Notes under the pieces: generated by a model
Databases searched by the model: none
The model's input: the letters and a program-made list of their open reading frames with translations, nothing else
Told to the model about the DNA's origin: nothing
Program-made: the position numbers and the translations under genes
Part shown: in pieces, positions 42,348 to 50,698 of the stretch
How the letters are laid out: each line of letters begins with the position of its first letter
Position numbering within the stretch: position 1 is the first letter of the stretch
DNA from: Bacteroides ndongoniae
GTDB taxonomy: Bacteria; Bacteroidota; Bacteroidia; Bacteroidales; Bacteroidaceae
Direction: 5' to 3'
DNA length: 64,000 bases
Assembly (NCBI RefSeq): GCF_900108345.1
Contig: NZ_FNVV01000012.1
Coordinates: 62,001-126,000 of the forward strand

Positions 42348-44195
42348 ATGGCAAACGACATGATGGTCAAAGAACTGGAGCAAGTGGTAGTCCGCTTCTC
42401 CGGAGACTCCGGCGACGGTATGCAGCTCGCCGGCAACATCTTTTCTACAGTTTCGGCTACGGTGGGAAACGACATCAGCACTTTCCCCGACTATCCGGCA
42501 GACATCCGAGCCCCGCAAGGTTCGCTGACCGGCGTATCCGGATTCCAGGTGCATATCGGAGCGGACAAAGTCTATACCCCTGGAGATAAATGCGACGTAC
42601 TGGTAGCCATGAACGCCGCCGCACTGAAAACCCAATACAAGTTTGCTAAACCGACCGCCTGTATCATTATCGATACCGATGCTTTCCAGAAGTCCGACCT
42701 GGAAAAAGCCGCCTTCAAGACCGATAACCCGATCGAAGAAATGGGCATCAAACAAGATGTCATCGCCGCCCCCATCTCGAAGATGGTAAAAGACTGCCTG
42801 GCCGACACCGGCATGGACAACAAGTCGATACTGAAATGCCGCAACATGTTCGCCGTGGGCCTCGTATGCTGGCTCTTCAACCGCGACTTGAAGATTGCCG
42901 AGGACTTCATCCGCGAGAAATTCGCCAAAAAGCCCGAAGTGGCCGAAGCCAACATCAAAGTCATTCATGCAGGATACGACTACGGACACAACACCCATGC
43001 TTCCGTAGCCCATACATATAAGATTGAAAGCAAAGCCGCCGTTCCGGGCAGATACATGGACATCACCGGAAACAAGGCTACAGCTTACGGATTCATTGCC
43101 GCTGCCGAAAAGGCCGGCCTGAAGCTGTTCCTCGGATCCTACCCCATTACTCCCGCAACCGACGTGCTGCACGAACTGTCCAAGCACAAATCACTGGGCG
43201 TGATGACCGTACAGTGCGAGGACGAGATTTCGGGATGCGCCACTGCCATCGGAGCTTCGTTTGCCGGTGCACTGGCCGTTACCTCTACCTCGGGTCCCGG
43301 TGTCTGCCTGAAGTCGGAAGCCATGAACCTGGCTGTCATCACCGAGCTGCCGCTCGTAGTGCTCGACGTACAGCGTGGTGGTCCGTCTACAGGTCTGCCC
43401 ACCAAGTCGGAACAGACCGACCTGCTGCAGGCTCTCTTCGGACGCAACGGCGAAAGCCCCATGCCGGTTATTGCCGCTACATCGCCGACCAACTGCTTCG
43501 ACGCTGCCTACATGGCCAGCAAGATAGCCCTCGAACACATGACGCCCGTCGTGTTGCTGACCGACGGATATGTAGCCAACGGCTCCGGTGCCTGGAAGCT
43601 GCCCAAGCTGGCCGAATATCCCGCCATCAATCCGCCCTATGCACCCGCCGAAATGAAAGACAACTATACTCCCTACCGCCGCAACCCCGAAACGGGCGTA
43701 CGCTACTGGGCTATCCCCGGACAGGAAGGCTACATGCACATCTTGGGCGGACTGGAGAAGGACAGCAACACGGGAGCCATCTCGACCGATCCCGAAAACC
43801 ACAACCTGATGTGCCATCTGCGTGCTGAAAAGGTTGCCAAAATACCCGTACCCGACGTGGAAGTACAAGGCTGCGCTGAAGATGCCGACCTGCTGATCGT
43901 GGGCTTCGGAGGTACTTACGGCCACCTCTATTCGGCCATGGAAGAGCTGATAAAGAACGGAAAGAAAGTGGCACTGGCCCACTTCAGCTATCTGAACCCG
44001 CTGCCCAAGAATACGGAAGCCGTGCTGAAACGCTACAAGAAAGTAGTAGTGGCCGAACAGAACTTGGGACAGTTTGCTGCCTACCTGCGCATGAAGATAG
44101 ACAACTTCACTCCGTACCAGTACAACGAAGTAAAAGGACAGCCGTTCGTTGTAGCCGAGCTGGTAGAAGCCTTCACTAACATCTTAAACCAATAA
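42348..44195 (+). CDS. korA: 2-oxoacid (2-oxoglutarate):ferredoxin oxidoreductase, alpha subunit with fused gamma domain
   Basis: A 615-residue subunit. The N-terminal ~190 residues are the gamma domain (RFSGDSGDGMQLAGNIFS); the alpha domain follows with GSYPITPATDVLHELSKH, TSTSGPGVCLKSEAMNLA and QRGGPSTGLPTKSEQTDLL. With KorB it oxidatively decarboxylates a 2-oxoacid to an acyl-CoA and reduces ferredoxin, a key step for the incomplete or reductive TCA steps of anaerobic Bacteroides. Fusion of gamma and alpha is the KorA form of 2-oxoglutarate enzymes; substrate choice between 2-oxoglutarate and other 2-oxoacids is inferred. Confidence 0.9.
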   Translation: MANDMMVKELEQVVVRFSGDSGDGMQLAGNIFSTVSATVGNDISTFPDYPADIRAPQGSLTGVSGFQVHIGADKVYTPGDKCDVLVAMNAAALKTQYKFAKPTACIIIDTDAFQKSDLEKAAFKTDNPIEEMGIKQDVIAAPISKMVKDCLADTGMDNKSILKCRNMFAVGLVCWLFNRDLKIAEDFIREKFAKKPEVAEANIKVIHAGYDYGHNTHASVAHTYKIESKAAVPGRYMDITGNKATAYGFIAAAEKAGLKLFLGSYPITPATDVLHELSKHKSLGVMTVQCEDEISGCATAIGASFAGALAVTSTSGPGVCLKSEAMNLAVITELPLVVLDVQRGGPSTGLPTKSEQTDLLQALFGRNGESPMPVIAATSPTNCFDAAYMASKIALEHMTPVVLLTDGYVANGSGAWKLPKLAEYPAINPPYAPAEMKDNYTPYRRNPETGVRYWAIPGQEGYMHILGGLEKDSNTGAISTDPENHNLMCHLRAEKVAKIPVPDVEVQGCAEDADLLIVGFGGTYGHLYSAMEELIKNGKKVALAHFSYLNPLPKNTEAVLKRYKKVVVAEQNLGQFAAYLRMKIDNFTPYQYNEVKGQPFVVAELVEAFTNILNQ

Positions 44196-44214
44196 TCACA
44201 GAGGAGAAAATATC

Positions 44215-45219
44215 ATGGACCAATATACAGCAAAAGACTTTAAGAAAGGACAACCCCGCTGGTGTCCGGGTTGCGGTGACCACTTCTTCCTGGCTTCACT
44301 GCACAAAGCAATGGCAGAAATAGGCGTAGCTCCGTGGGAAACTGCGGTTATCTCCGGAATCGGTTGCTCCAGCCGCTTACCTTATTATATGAATACATAC
44401 GCCATGCAGACCATTCACGGACGTGCGGCCGCCATCTCTACAGGAGCCAAGGTTGCCAATCCTCGTCTGACGGTATGGCAGATCTCGGGCGACGGTGACG
44501 GACTGGCCATCGGTGGAAACCACTTTATCCACGCCGTACGCCGCAACATCGACCTGAACATGATTCTGCTGAACAACCGCATCTATGGTCTAACCAAAGG
44601 ACAGTACTCGCCTACCTCGCCCCGTGGCTTCGTCAGCAAGTCGTCGCCTTACGGCACCGTAGAAGATCCCTTCCATCCGGCCGAACTGTGCTTCGGCGCA
44701 CGCGGACGCTTTTTTGCCCGCGCCGTGGCCACCGATGCTGCCGGTACGGTAGAGATTCTGAAAGCAGCCTACAATCATAAAGGTGCTGCCGTCTGCGAGA
44801 TTCTGCAGAACTGTGTCATCTTCAACAACGGTACGCACGATGCTGTAGCCAAGAAGGAAGACCGCGCCAAGAACGCCATCTACTTGGAGCACGGCAAACC
44901 CATGCTGTTTGGTGAGAACAACGAATACGGACTGATGCAGGAAGGCTTCGGCCTGAAAGTAGTGAAGCTGGGCGAAAACGACATCACGGAAAAAGACATC
45001 TTGGTGCACGACGCGCACTGCATGGACAACACCCTGCAACTGAAACTGGCGCTGATGGAAGGCCCCGACTTCCCCATCGCACTTGGCGTGATCCGCGACG
45101 TGGAAGCTCCGACCTACGACGAAGCCGTACACCAGCAGATTGAAGAAGTTTCGGCCAAGAAGAAGTATCACAACTTCGAAGAACTGCTGATGACTAACGA
45201 TACATGGGAAGTGAAGTAA
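44215..45219 (+). CDS. korB: 2-oxoacid (2-oxoglutarate):ferredoxin oxidoreductase, beta subunit
   Basis: A 334-residue thiamine-diphosphate-binding subunit. It starts with the cluster-associated WCPGCGDHFFL and has SGIGCSSRLPYYMNTY and the TPP/Mg motif GDGDGLAIGGNH followed by NIDLNMILLNNRIYGLTKGQ. It lies 19 bp after korA, preceded by a good purine-rich site (cagaggag), and is clearly in the same operon. There is no separate delta ferredoxin subunit next to it. Confidence 0.93.
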   Translation: MDQYTAKDFKKGQPRWCPGCGDHFFLASLHKAMAEIGVAPWETAVISGIGCSSRLPYYMNTYAMQTIHGRAAAISTGAKVANPRLTVWQISGDGDGLAIGGNHFIHAVRRNIDLNMILLNNRIYGLTKGQYSPTSPRGFVSKSSPYGTVEDPFHPAELCFGARGRFFARAVATDAAGTVEILKAAYNHKGAAVCEILQNCVIFNNGTHDAVAKKEDRAKNAIYLEHGKPMLFGENNEYGLMQEGFGLKVVKLGENDITEKDILVHDAHCMDNTLQLKLALMEGPDFPIALGVIRDVEAPTYDEAVHQQIEEVSAKKKYHNFEELLMTNDTWEVK

Positions 45220-45259
45220 GCCTGTCGGCTTCTTCGCCCTCGTTATAACTATAAAAGAC

Positions 45260-45379
45260 GTGTCGGGATTCGGCACAGATGAGACCAGTTTCTCCGGATA
45301 AGGGGTTGCACAATCACCCCGATCTCTCTTATTTATCCGTTGCAAATGGTAAATCTGTGATGAATCCCGACACTTTTTT
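45260..45379 (+). ncRNA. Extended multi-stem hairpin after korB, candidate structured RNA or terminator
   Basis: Outer arms gtgtcgggattc (45260-45271) and gaatcccgacac (45362-45373) pair perfectly; next cacagat/atctgtg (45274-45280 with 45353-45359). Inside are gaga/tctc (45281-45284, 45291-45294) and cggataa/ttatccg (45295-45301, 45333-45339) enclosing ggggt/acccc. A T run follows. No motif of a known riboswitch was recognised. It may be only the korAB terminator, but it is unusually elaborate. Confidence 0.6.
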
Positions 45380-45441
45380 CTTTTTCCTTCATCTTCGCCT
45401 CTCCACTCACCTTTCGCTATCTTTAGATAAGAAAGGATGCG

Positions 45442-45477
45442 GCTCGCCAATACAAAAATAAGCGAGCTTCTTTTTTG
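45442..45477 (+). terminator. Second terminator upstream of the cobalamin riboswitch
   Basis: The stem gctcgc (45442-45447) / gcgagc (45462-45467) is followed by ttctttttt. A longer alternative pairing aatacaaaaa with ttttttgtatt overlaps it. It isolates the B12 operon from korAB. Confidence 0.75.
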
Positions 45478-45496
45478 TATTGCTCTCACCTTTCAC

Positions 45497-45504
45497 TATC
45501 TTTG
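45497..45504 (+). promoter_or_regulatory. -7 box TATCTTTG for the B12 operon
   Basis: TATCTTTG within cacctttcactatctttg precedes the riboswitch. A near copy, cacctttcgctatcttta, lies 79 bp upstream and could be a second, weaker promoter. Confidence 0.65.
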
Positions 45505-45510
45505 CCCCCC

Positions 45511-45700
45511 GAATTGGTTCCGTCTTGTCCAACCGGACGAGCGGATTAAAAGGGAATCGGGTGAAAGTCCCGAACAGTCCCGCTGCTGTGAAGCTCCAGT
45601 TTCAACTTATCGAAAAAGACTTTTATGCCACTGATGTTACATACATTGGGAAGGTTCCGGTAAGGGAGTCAGTCAGAAGACCTGCCATCATTCATGTTTG
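45511..45700 (+). promoter_or_regulatory. Cobalamin riboswitch
   Basis: The leader of the btuB gene contains the conserved core: gggaatcgggtgaaagtccc followed by cagtcccgctgctgtgaagct (45551-45594) and, further on, gggaaggttccgg and the B12 box agtcagaagacctgcc (45670-45685). In this class adenosylcobalamin binding represses expression of the downstream uptake genes. A stem cctcc/ggagg inside ttgg/ccaa (45698-45727) directly follows and could be the expression platform. The outer limits are approximate. Confidence 0.95.
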
Positions 45701-45767
45701 GTCGACCTCCAGGGTTAGGGAGGCCAATACGAACAAGTAAAAACAACAATTCAGAAAACTAAAAGAC

Positions 45768-47774
45768 ATGGTCAGATGTACTTTTCGACCTGTCATGCTT
45801 GTCTGTGCCTTGATAGGAAGCACTGTATCCCTATACGCACAAAGCAAGTTAGACAGTTTGCAGCGTTTGGACGAAGTCGTCATCACGGCACGTTCCATTC
45901 AAAAGGAAGTCATACCCGTACAGCAACTTCAGGGCGAACAGCTGCAACGGCTCGCCTCGCACAGCGTGGCCGATGCATTGCGCTACTTTTCGGGTATACA
46001 GATCAAAGATTACGGCGGTGTGGGCGGCCTGAAGACCGTAAACATACGCAGCATGGGCACCAATCATGTCGGCGTATTCTACGACGGCATCGAATTGGGC
46101 AATGCACAGAACGGAACAGTGGACCTGGGACGCTTCTCGCTGGACAACATGGAGAGTGTCACCTTGTACAACGGGCAGAAAAGCGCCATCTTCCAACCAG
46201 CCAAGGACTTCGGATCGGCAGGTTCCATCTATTTGCAATCGCGGACACCGAAATTCGACGAAAACGAAACTCATCGGGTTAAAGCAACCTTCAAGACCGG
46301 CTCTTTCGGCACTGTCAATCCGGCCTTGCTTTGGGAGCAGAAAGTGAGTGAAAAAGTCAATATGTCGCTCAGCGGCGAATACATGTACACCACCGGTCGC
46401 TATAAATTCACCTACCGCGTGGAAGAAGGCTACGACACCACAGCTGTCCGGCGCAATGGCGACGTCAATGCTCTGCGACTGGAGAATGGTTGGTTTGGCA
46501 AGCTACCGCAAGGGCAGTGGAAGGCCAAGGCCTACTTCTACCGCTCCGAACGGGGCTATCCAGGTGCCGTGGTGCGCAACAAGTTCTCACACGAAGATCG
46601 TCAGTGGGATACCAACGTATTTGTACAAGGCTCGCTCCGCAAGGACTTCTCCGAACGCTACAGCCTGATGCTGAACGCCAAGTATGCCTACGACTACCTG
46701 CACTACCTGGCCGATCCGCGACAGGACGAGGCCCTGATGTACATCAACAACCACTACCGTCAACAGGAAGCCTACGTATCGCTGGCGCAGCGTTATACAC
46801 TGCTGCCGTCGTGGGACGTCAGTCTGTCGGCCGACTATCAGTTCAACTTGCTGAATGCCGACCTGAAAGACTTTGTCTACCCGCGCCGCCATACAGTGCT
46901 GGCTGCTGCCGCTACTTCCTTGCACCTGGGACGGGTGAAGATGCAGGCCAGTATTCTGGCTACCTTCGTCCACGACAACGTGGCCTCGGACACAACCGCT
47001 GCTGCTAACAAGATGGAATGGACCCCCACAGCCATTGCCTCGTGGCAGCCTTTCAGGCAGCACGACCTGCACCTGCGCGCCTTCTACAAGCGCATCTTCC
47101 GCATGCCGACGCTGAACGACCTGTATTACACCTTTATAGGCAACATCAACCTGAAGCCGGAATATACCAACCAATATAATATAGGTATCACGTATGGAAA
47201 AGACTTTCGCCATACCTGGCTACGGCACATCGAAGCCCAGGCCGACGTTTACTACAACGAAGTAGAAAACAAGATTGTAGCGACTCCTACATCTAACTTC
47301 TTCCGCTGGACCATGGTCAACCTGGGAAAAGTGGAAATCAGAGGAATAGACGTCGCCCTACAGACCAACTGGCAACCGGCACAGGACCTGACACTGACCA
47401 CGCGCATGAACTATACATATCAGAAAGCACAGGACTTTACCGATCCGTCGAAACTGTACTACGGCGGACAGATACCCTACATACCCTGGCACAGCGGTTC
47501 GGCAGCCGTCAACCTGAACTGGAAGCAGTGGGAAGCCAGCTACAGCTTCATCTACACCGGCGAACGCTATTCTTCGCAAGCCAACCTGCCGGTCAATTAC
47601 CAATTACCGTGGTACACCAGCGACTTCTCCGTCTCGCGTAACCTGCCGCTGCGCACGGGCGACATGAAACTAACGCTGGAAGTCAACAACCTGCTGAACC
47701 AGCAATACGAAGTAGTGTCGTGCTATCCCATGCCAGGCATCAACTTCAAAGCCATCGTGCAATATACATTTTAA
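45768..47774 (+). CDS. btuB: TonB-dependent vitamin B12 outer-membrane receptor
   Basis: A 668-residue receptor. A signal peptide (LVCALIGSTVSLYAQ) is followed by the TonB box region LDEVVITARS, the plug domain (SVADALRYFSGIQIKDYGGV, LKTVNIRSMGTNHVGVFYDG, VTLYNGQKSAIFQPAKDFGS) and a 22-strand barrel ending VEVNNLLNQQYEVVSCYPMP with terminal F. The cobalamin riboswitch in its leader identifies corrinoids as the cargo; the plug alone would not. It forms an operon with two lipoproteins downstream. Confidence 0.93.
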   Translation: MVRCTFRPVMLVCALIGSTVSLYAQSKLDSLQRLDEVVITARSIQKEVIPVQQLQGEQLQRLASHSVADALRYFSGIQIKDYGGVGGLKTVNIRSMGTNHVGVFYDGIELGNAQNGTVDLGRFSLDNMESVTLYNGQKSAIFQPAKDFGSAGSIYLQSRTPKFDENETHRVKATFKTGSFGTVNPALLWEQKVSEKVNMSLSGEYMYTTGRYKFTYRVEEGYDTTAVRRNGDVNALRLENGWFGKLPQGQWKAKAYFYRSERGYPGAVVRNKFSHEDRQWDTNVFVQGSLRKDFSERYSLMLNAKYAYDYLHYLADPRQDEALMYINNHYRQQEAYVSLAQRYTLLPSWDVSLSADYQFNLLNADLKDFVYPRRHTVLAAAATSLHLGRVKMQASILATFVHDNVASDTTAAANKMEWTPTAIASWQPFRQHDLHLRAFYKRIFRMPTLNDLYYTFIGNINLKPEYTNQYNIGITYGKDFRHTWLRHIEAQADVYYNEVENKIVATPTSNFFRWTMVNLGKVEIRGIDVALQTNWQPAQDLTLTTRMNYTYQKAQDFTDPSKLYYGGQIPYIPWHSGSAAVNLNWKQWEASYSFIYTGERYSSQANLPVNYQLPWYTSDFSVSRNLPLRTGDMKLTLEVNNLLNQQYEVVSCYPMPGINFKAIVQYTF

Positions 47775-47804
47775 AGGAAAAGAAAACTAAATAATCATCT
47801 ATGT

Positions 47805-48968
47805 ATGGCAAATAATAAACAGATAAACATCCAGCTGATACTGGGTAGCCTCTGGCTGATACTGAGTCTGTCAGCCTGCCGCGGCGACATCCCCATGATG
47901 CACACGGAAGAAGAATGGATTACTCCTCCTTATACAGGAAGCCCCATCAAAGGCTTTTTTCTGCTGAACGAAGGCAACATGGGCAACAATAAAGCCAGCA
48001 TCGACTTCTTCGACTACACTACCGGGAAGTACAACCGCAACATCTATCCCCAACGAAACCCCTCCATTGTCAAGGAACTGGGCGACGTGGGCAACGACAT
48101 AGCCGTCTACGGCAGTAAGTTGTATGCCGTCATCAACTGTTCGCACTACGTGGAAGTGATGGACGTACATACGGCCGAACACATTGCCAGCATCGACGTG
48201 CTGAATTGTCGCAACATCGTATTCAACGACGGAAAAGCCTATGTCAGTTCTTATGCCGGCCCCGTTCAGATCGATCCTGACGCCCGTCCCGGAAAGGTAG
48301 TCGAAATAGATACTGCCAGCCTGAGTATTACACACGAAGTTATCGTCGGTTATCAACCCGAAGAAATGGTCATCACCGACGGAAAACTGTATGTGGCCAA
48401 TTCGGGCGGCTACCGTTATCCCAACTACGACCGTACGGTATCCGTGGTCGACCTTCAGTCATTTCAGGTCATCAAGTCCATCGACGTAGCCATCAATCTG
48501 CACCGTATGGAGCTGGACCGCTTCGGACGGATATACGTCAGCTCGCGCGGCGACTACTACGGAACGGGGTCGGACGTGTTTGTCATCGACAGCCATACCG
48601 ACCAGGTCATCGGCAACTTGGGCATAGCAGCCAGCGAAATGCACCTGTGCGGCGACTCCATCTACATGACCAGCGTAGAGTGGAGCTACGTGACGGAAAG
48701 CAACAGTATCGGATACGCCATCTACGACGTGCTGTGGCAGAAGATCGTTTCGCACAACTTCATCACCGACGGCACGGACAAGGAAATAGAAATCCCCTAC
48801 GGTGTAGCCGTAAATCCGGAAACAAAGGAAATTTTTGTGACCGATGCCACCAATTACGTTACTCCGGGCTATCTGTACTGCTTTAGCCCCGACGGAAAAA
48901 AGAAATGGAAAGTGATGACCGGTGACATACCCGCCCACTTCGCCTTTACAACCGAGCCATTTGAATAA
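47805..48968 (+). CDS. btuG: BtuG-like surface lipoprotein, beta-propeller B12-binding protein
   Basis: A 387-residue lipoprotein with lipobox LSLSACRG. The mature protein is a seven-bladed YncE-like propeller (NDIAVYGSKLYAVINCSHYV, GYQPEEMVITDGKLYVANSG, IPYGVAVNPETKEIFVTDAT). Position directly behind btuB under a cobalamin riboswitch matches BtuG, a surface protein of human gut Bacteroides that binds cobinamide and B12 very tightly and hands it to BtuB. The fold and location support the name; residue-level ligand contacts cannot be verified here. Confidence 0.85.
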   Translation: MANNKQINIQLILGSLWLILSLSACRGDIPMMHTEEEWITPPYTGSPIKGFFLLNEGNMGNNKASIDFFDYTTGKYNRNIYPQRNPSIVKELGDVGNDIAVYGSKLYAVINCSHYVEVMDVHTAEHIASIDVLNCRNIVFNDGKAYVSSYAGPVQIDPDARPGKVVEIDTASLSITHEVIVGYQPEEMVITDGKLYVANSGGYRYPNYDRTVSVVDLQSFQVIKSIDVAINLHRMELDRFGRIYVSSRGDYYGTGSDVFVIDSHTDQVIGNLGIAASEMHLCGDSIYMTSVEWSYVTESNSIGYAIYDVLWQKIVSHNFITDGTDKEIEIPYGVAVNPETKEIFVTDATNYVTPGYLYCFSPDGKKKWKVMTGDIPAHFAFTTEPFE

Positions 48969-49006
48969 ACAATAAACTCATATATTCACCTAAAAACAAT
49001 TGTATT

Positions 49007-50326
49007 ATGAAAAAAGAAGTATTGAGCAAATCCCTGTGGGGGATCGCTTTATCGACTGTCCTTATATCAGGCAGCCTTACATCGTGCAGCGACGACAACT
49101 CGGAACCCTATGTGCTCCAGCAGGCAGACATTACCGTCAATGTTCCGGAATCTGGATTCAAAGCAGTTGTCGACCAATTGTTCAAGATTGAAGTGAACAG
49201 CGTGTCCGACGAGGGTGTTACCTACACCTGGACTTTGGACGGCGAAACACTGTCCAACAGCAAACAGCTGGAATACATCTTCCCCAGTGCAGGCGCATAC
49301 GAACTGATACTGACTGCAACCCAAGGAACAAGCTGTTTCAGCTATACTTTCCAGGTAACCGTAGGTTTCGATGACTCTATCACAACTCCCGAAGGAGCCA
49401 AAGCTTATATTACAAAGGTAATCGACTTTATGCCTGCCGTAGGACAGTACACCAATGTCCTGCCCTCATACGAAGAAGGCGACACGCAGGAAAACATGAA
49501 CCAGAAAGTGCTCGACGCCATCGGAAATGGCAACCGTAGCATGATTTCGCTTGGTGGATACGGTGGTTATGTAACGGTAGGCTTCGACCACACTATCGAA
49601 AACAAAGCCGGCCTGCGCGACTTCCGCGTACTTGGCAACGCTTTCTATTCGGCCGCCAATCCCAATCCGGATGCTCCCGTAGGCGGTAGCTGCGAACCGG
49701 GCATCATCATGGTGGCCTACGACAAGAACAAGAACGGCGTGCCCGATGATGACGAGTGGTACGAAATAGCCGGAAGCGCCCATAACAATCCTGAAGGCGA
49801 AGCCTGGTATCAGATGGCCATTAATGCCGGAAACGATGTCAACACTTATAAGGACTATCAGATAACCTACTACCGCCCCGAAAAGGAACCAACCACTGCC
49901 GAAGAAAAAGAACAGTACATCCGCTGGGAAGATAATCAAGGAAACTCTGGATATAAGGTGAAAAACAGTTTCCACAACCAACCTTACTTCCCGCAGTGGT
50001 TCGAAGGCGAAAAGCTGACTTTCAACGGCACATGTCTGCCACAGAACGGTATCGATGAAAGCGGTAAAGGTACTTACTTCGTACTCTACAAATTCGGTTA
50101 CGGCTATGCCGATAACGAACAAAACACCAAAGACGATGCCTGCATCGACATCGACTGGGCTGTCAACTCCAAAGGACAAAAGGTCAACCTGCCGGGTGTA
50201 GACTTCATCAAGATATATTGCGGTGTGAACCAGGAAAACGGCTGGTTAGGCGAATGTTCTACAGAAGTATCGGGCGTAGAAGATCTCCACATTTTGGGAG
50301 AAGAAGTTGCCACACGGGAGGACTAA
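49007..50326 (+). CDS. PKD-like domain cell-surface lipoprotein of the B12 operon
   Basis: A 439-residue lipoprotein (lipobox SGSLTSCSDD). An immunoglobulin/PKD-like domain lies at ~45-125, containing VTYTWTLDGETLSNS and YIFPSAGAYELILTA. The larger C-terminal part, from ~135, includes IGNGNRSMISLGGYGGYVTV and KNGVPDDDEWYEIAG, a pattern seen in lipoproteins encoded beside BtuB/BtuG in Bacteroides. It probably takes part in corrinoid capture at the cell surface. The exact named homologue (BtuH or another accessory) cannot be fixed from sequence alone. It is the last gene of the operon. Confidence 0.75.
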   Translation: MKKEVLSKSLWGIALSTVLISGSLTSCSDDNSEPYVLQQADITVNVPESGFKAVVDQLFKIEVNSVSDEGVTYTWTLDGETLSNSKQLEYIFPSAGAYELILTATQGTSCFSYTFQVTVGFDDSITTPEGAKAYITKVIDFMPAVGQYTNVLPSYEEGDTQENMNQKVLDAIGNGNRSMISLGGYGGYVTVGFDHTIENKAGLRDFRVLGNAFYSAANPNPDAPVGGSCEPGIIMVAYDKNKNGVPDDDEWYEIAGSAHNNPEGEAWYQMAINAGNDVNTYKDYQITYYRPEKEPTTAEEKEQYIRWEDNQGNSGYKVKNSFHNQPYFPQWFEGEKLTFNGTCLPQNGIDESGKGTYFVLYKFGYGYADNEQNTKDDACIDIDWAVNSKGQKVNLPGVDFIKIYCGVNQENGWLGECSTEVSGVEDLHILGEEVATRED

Positions 50327-50370
50327 CTCCATACGCAGCTTAAACCAAATGGAAGAACACTGAAATACCT

Positions 50371-50401
50371 AGGTAATAACTGTATCACAGAATTATTACC
50401 T
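50371..50401 (+). other. Hairpin after the B12 operon
   Basis: aggtaataa (50371-50379) pairs with ttattacct (50393-50401). No strong T run follows. It precedes the main terminator at 50433. Confidence 0.5.
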
Positions 50402-50432
50402 CAATAACACTTTTTCTTTGTAAGGTAATCTC

Positions 50433-50473
50433 AAGTCTGCCTGCAGCTTAATAAAGCCAGGCAGACTTTTTTT
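50433..50473 (+). terminator. Terminator of the B12 operon
   Basis: aagtctgcctg (50433-50443) pairs with caggcagactt (50458-50468) and is followed by a run of T. The rest of the gap up to 50698 shows no gene and no clear promoter consensus. Confidence 0.9.
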
Positions 50474-50698
50474 GTAGAAAACAGAACATCCATCTGTGGA
50501 AAAATTCTACACTCCACACTTTTTCACACCTTTCCTCATTAAAAATTTTCCATCCGGCAAGCCAGCAGCACACTATCATTCAGCGACTTACAGAAATTCC
50601 ATACAGATCATAGCAAGACTGTCATATAAATTGCAATTTTATTCAAGATGAAGTTTTCCCACATCCAACTGAGAGAGCATTTTATAAAGCAATAAAAT

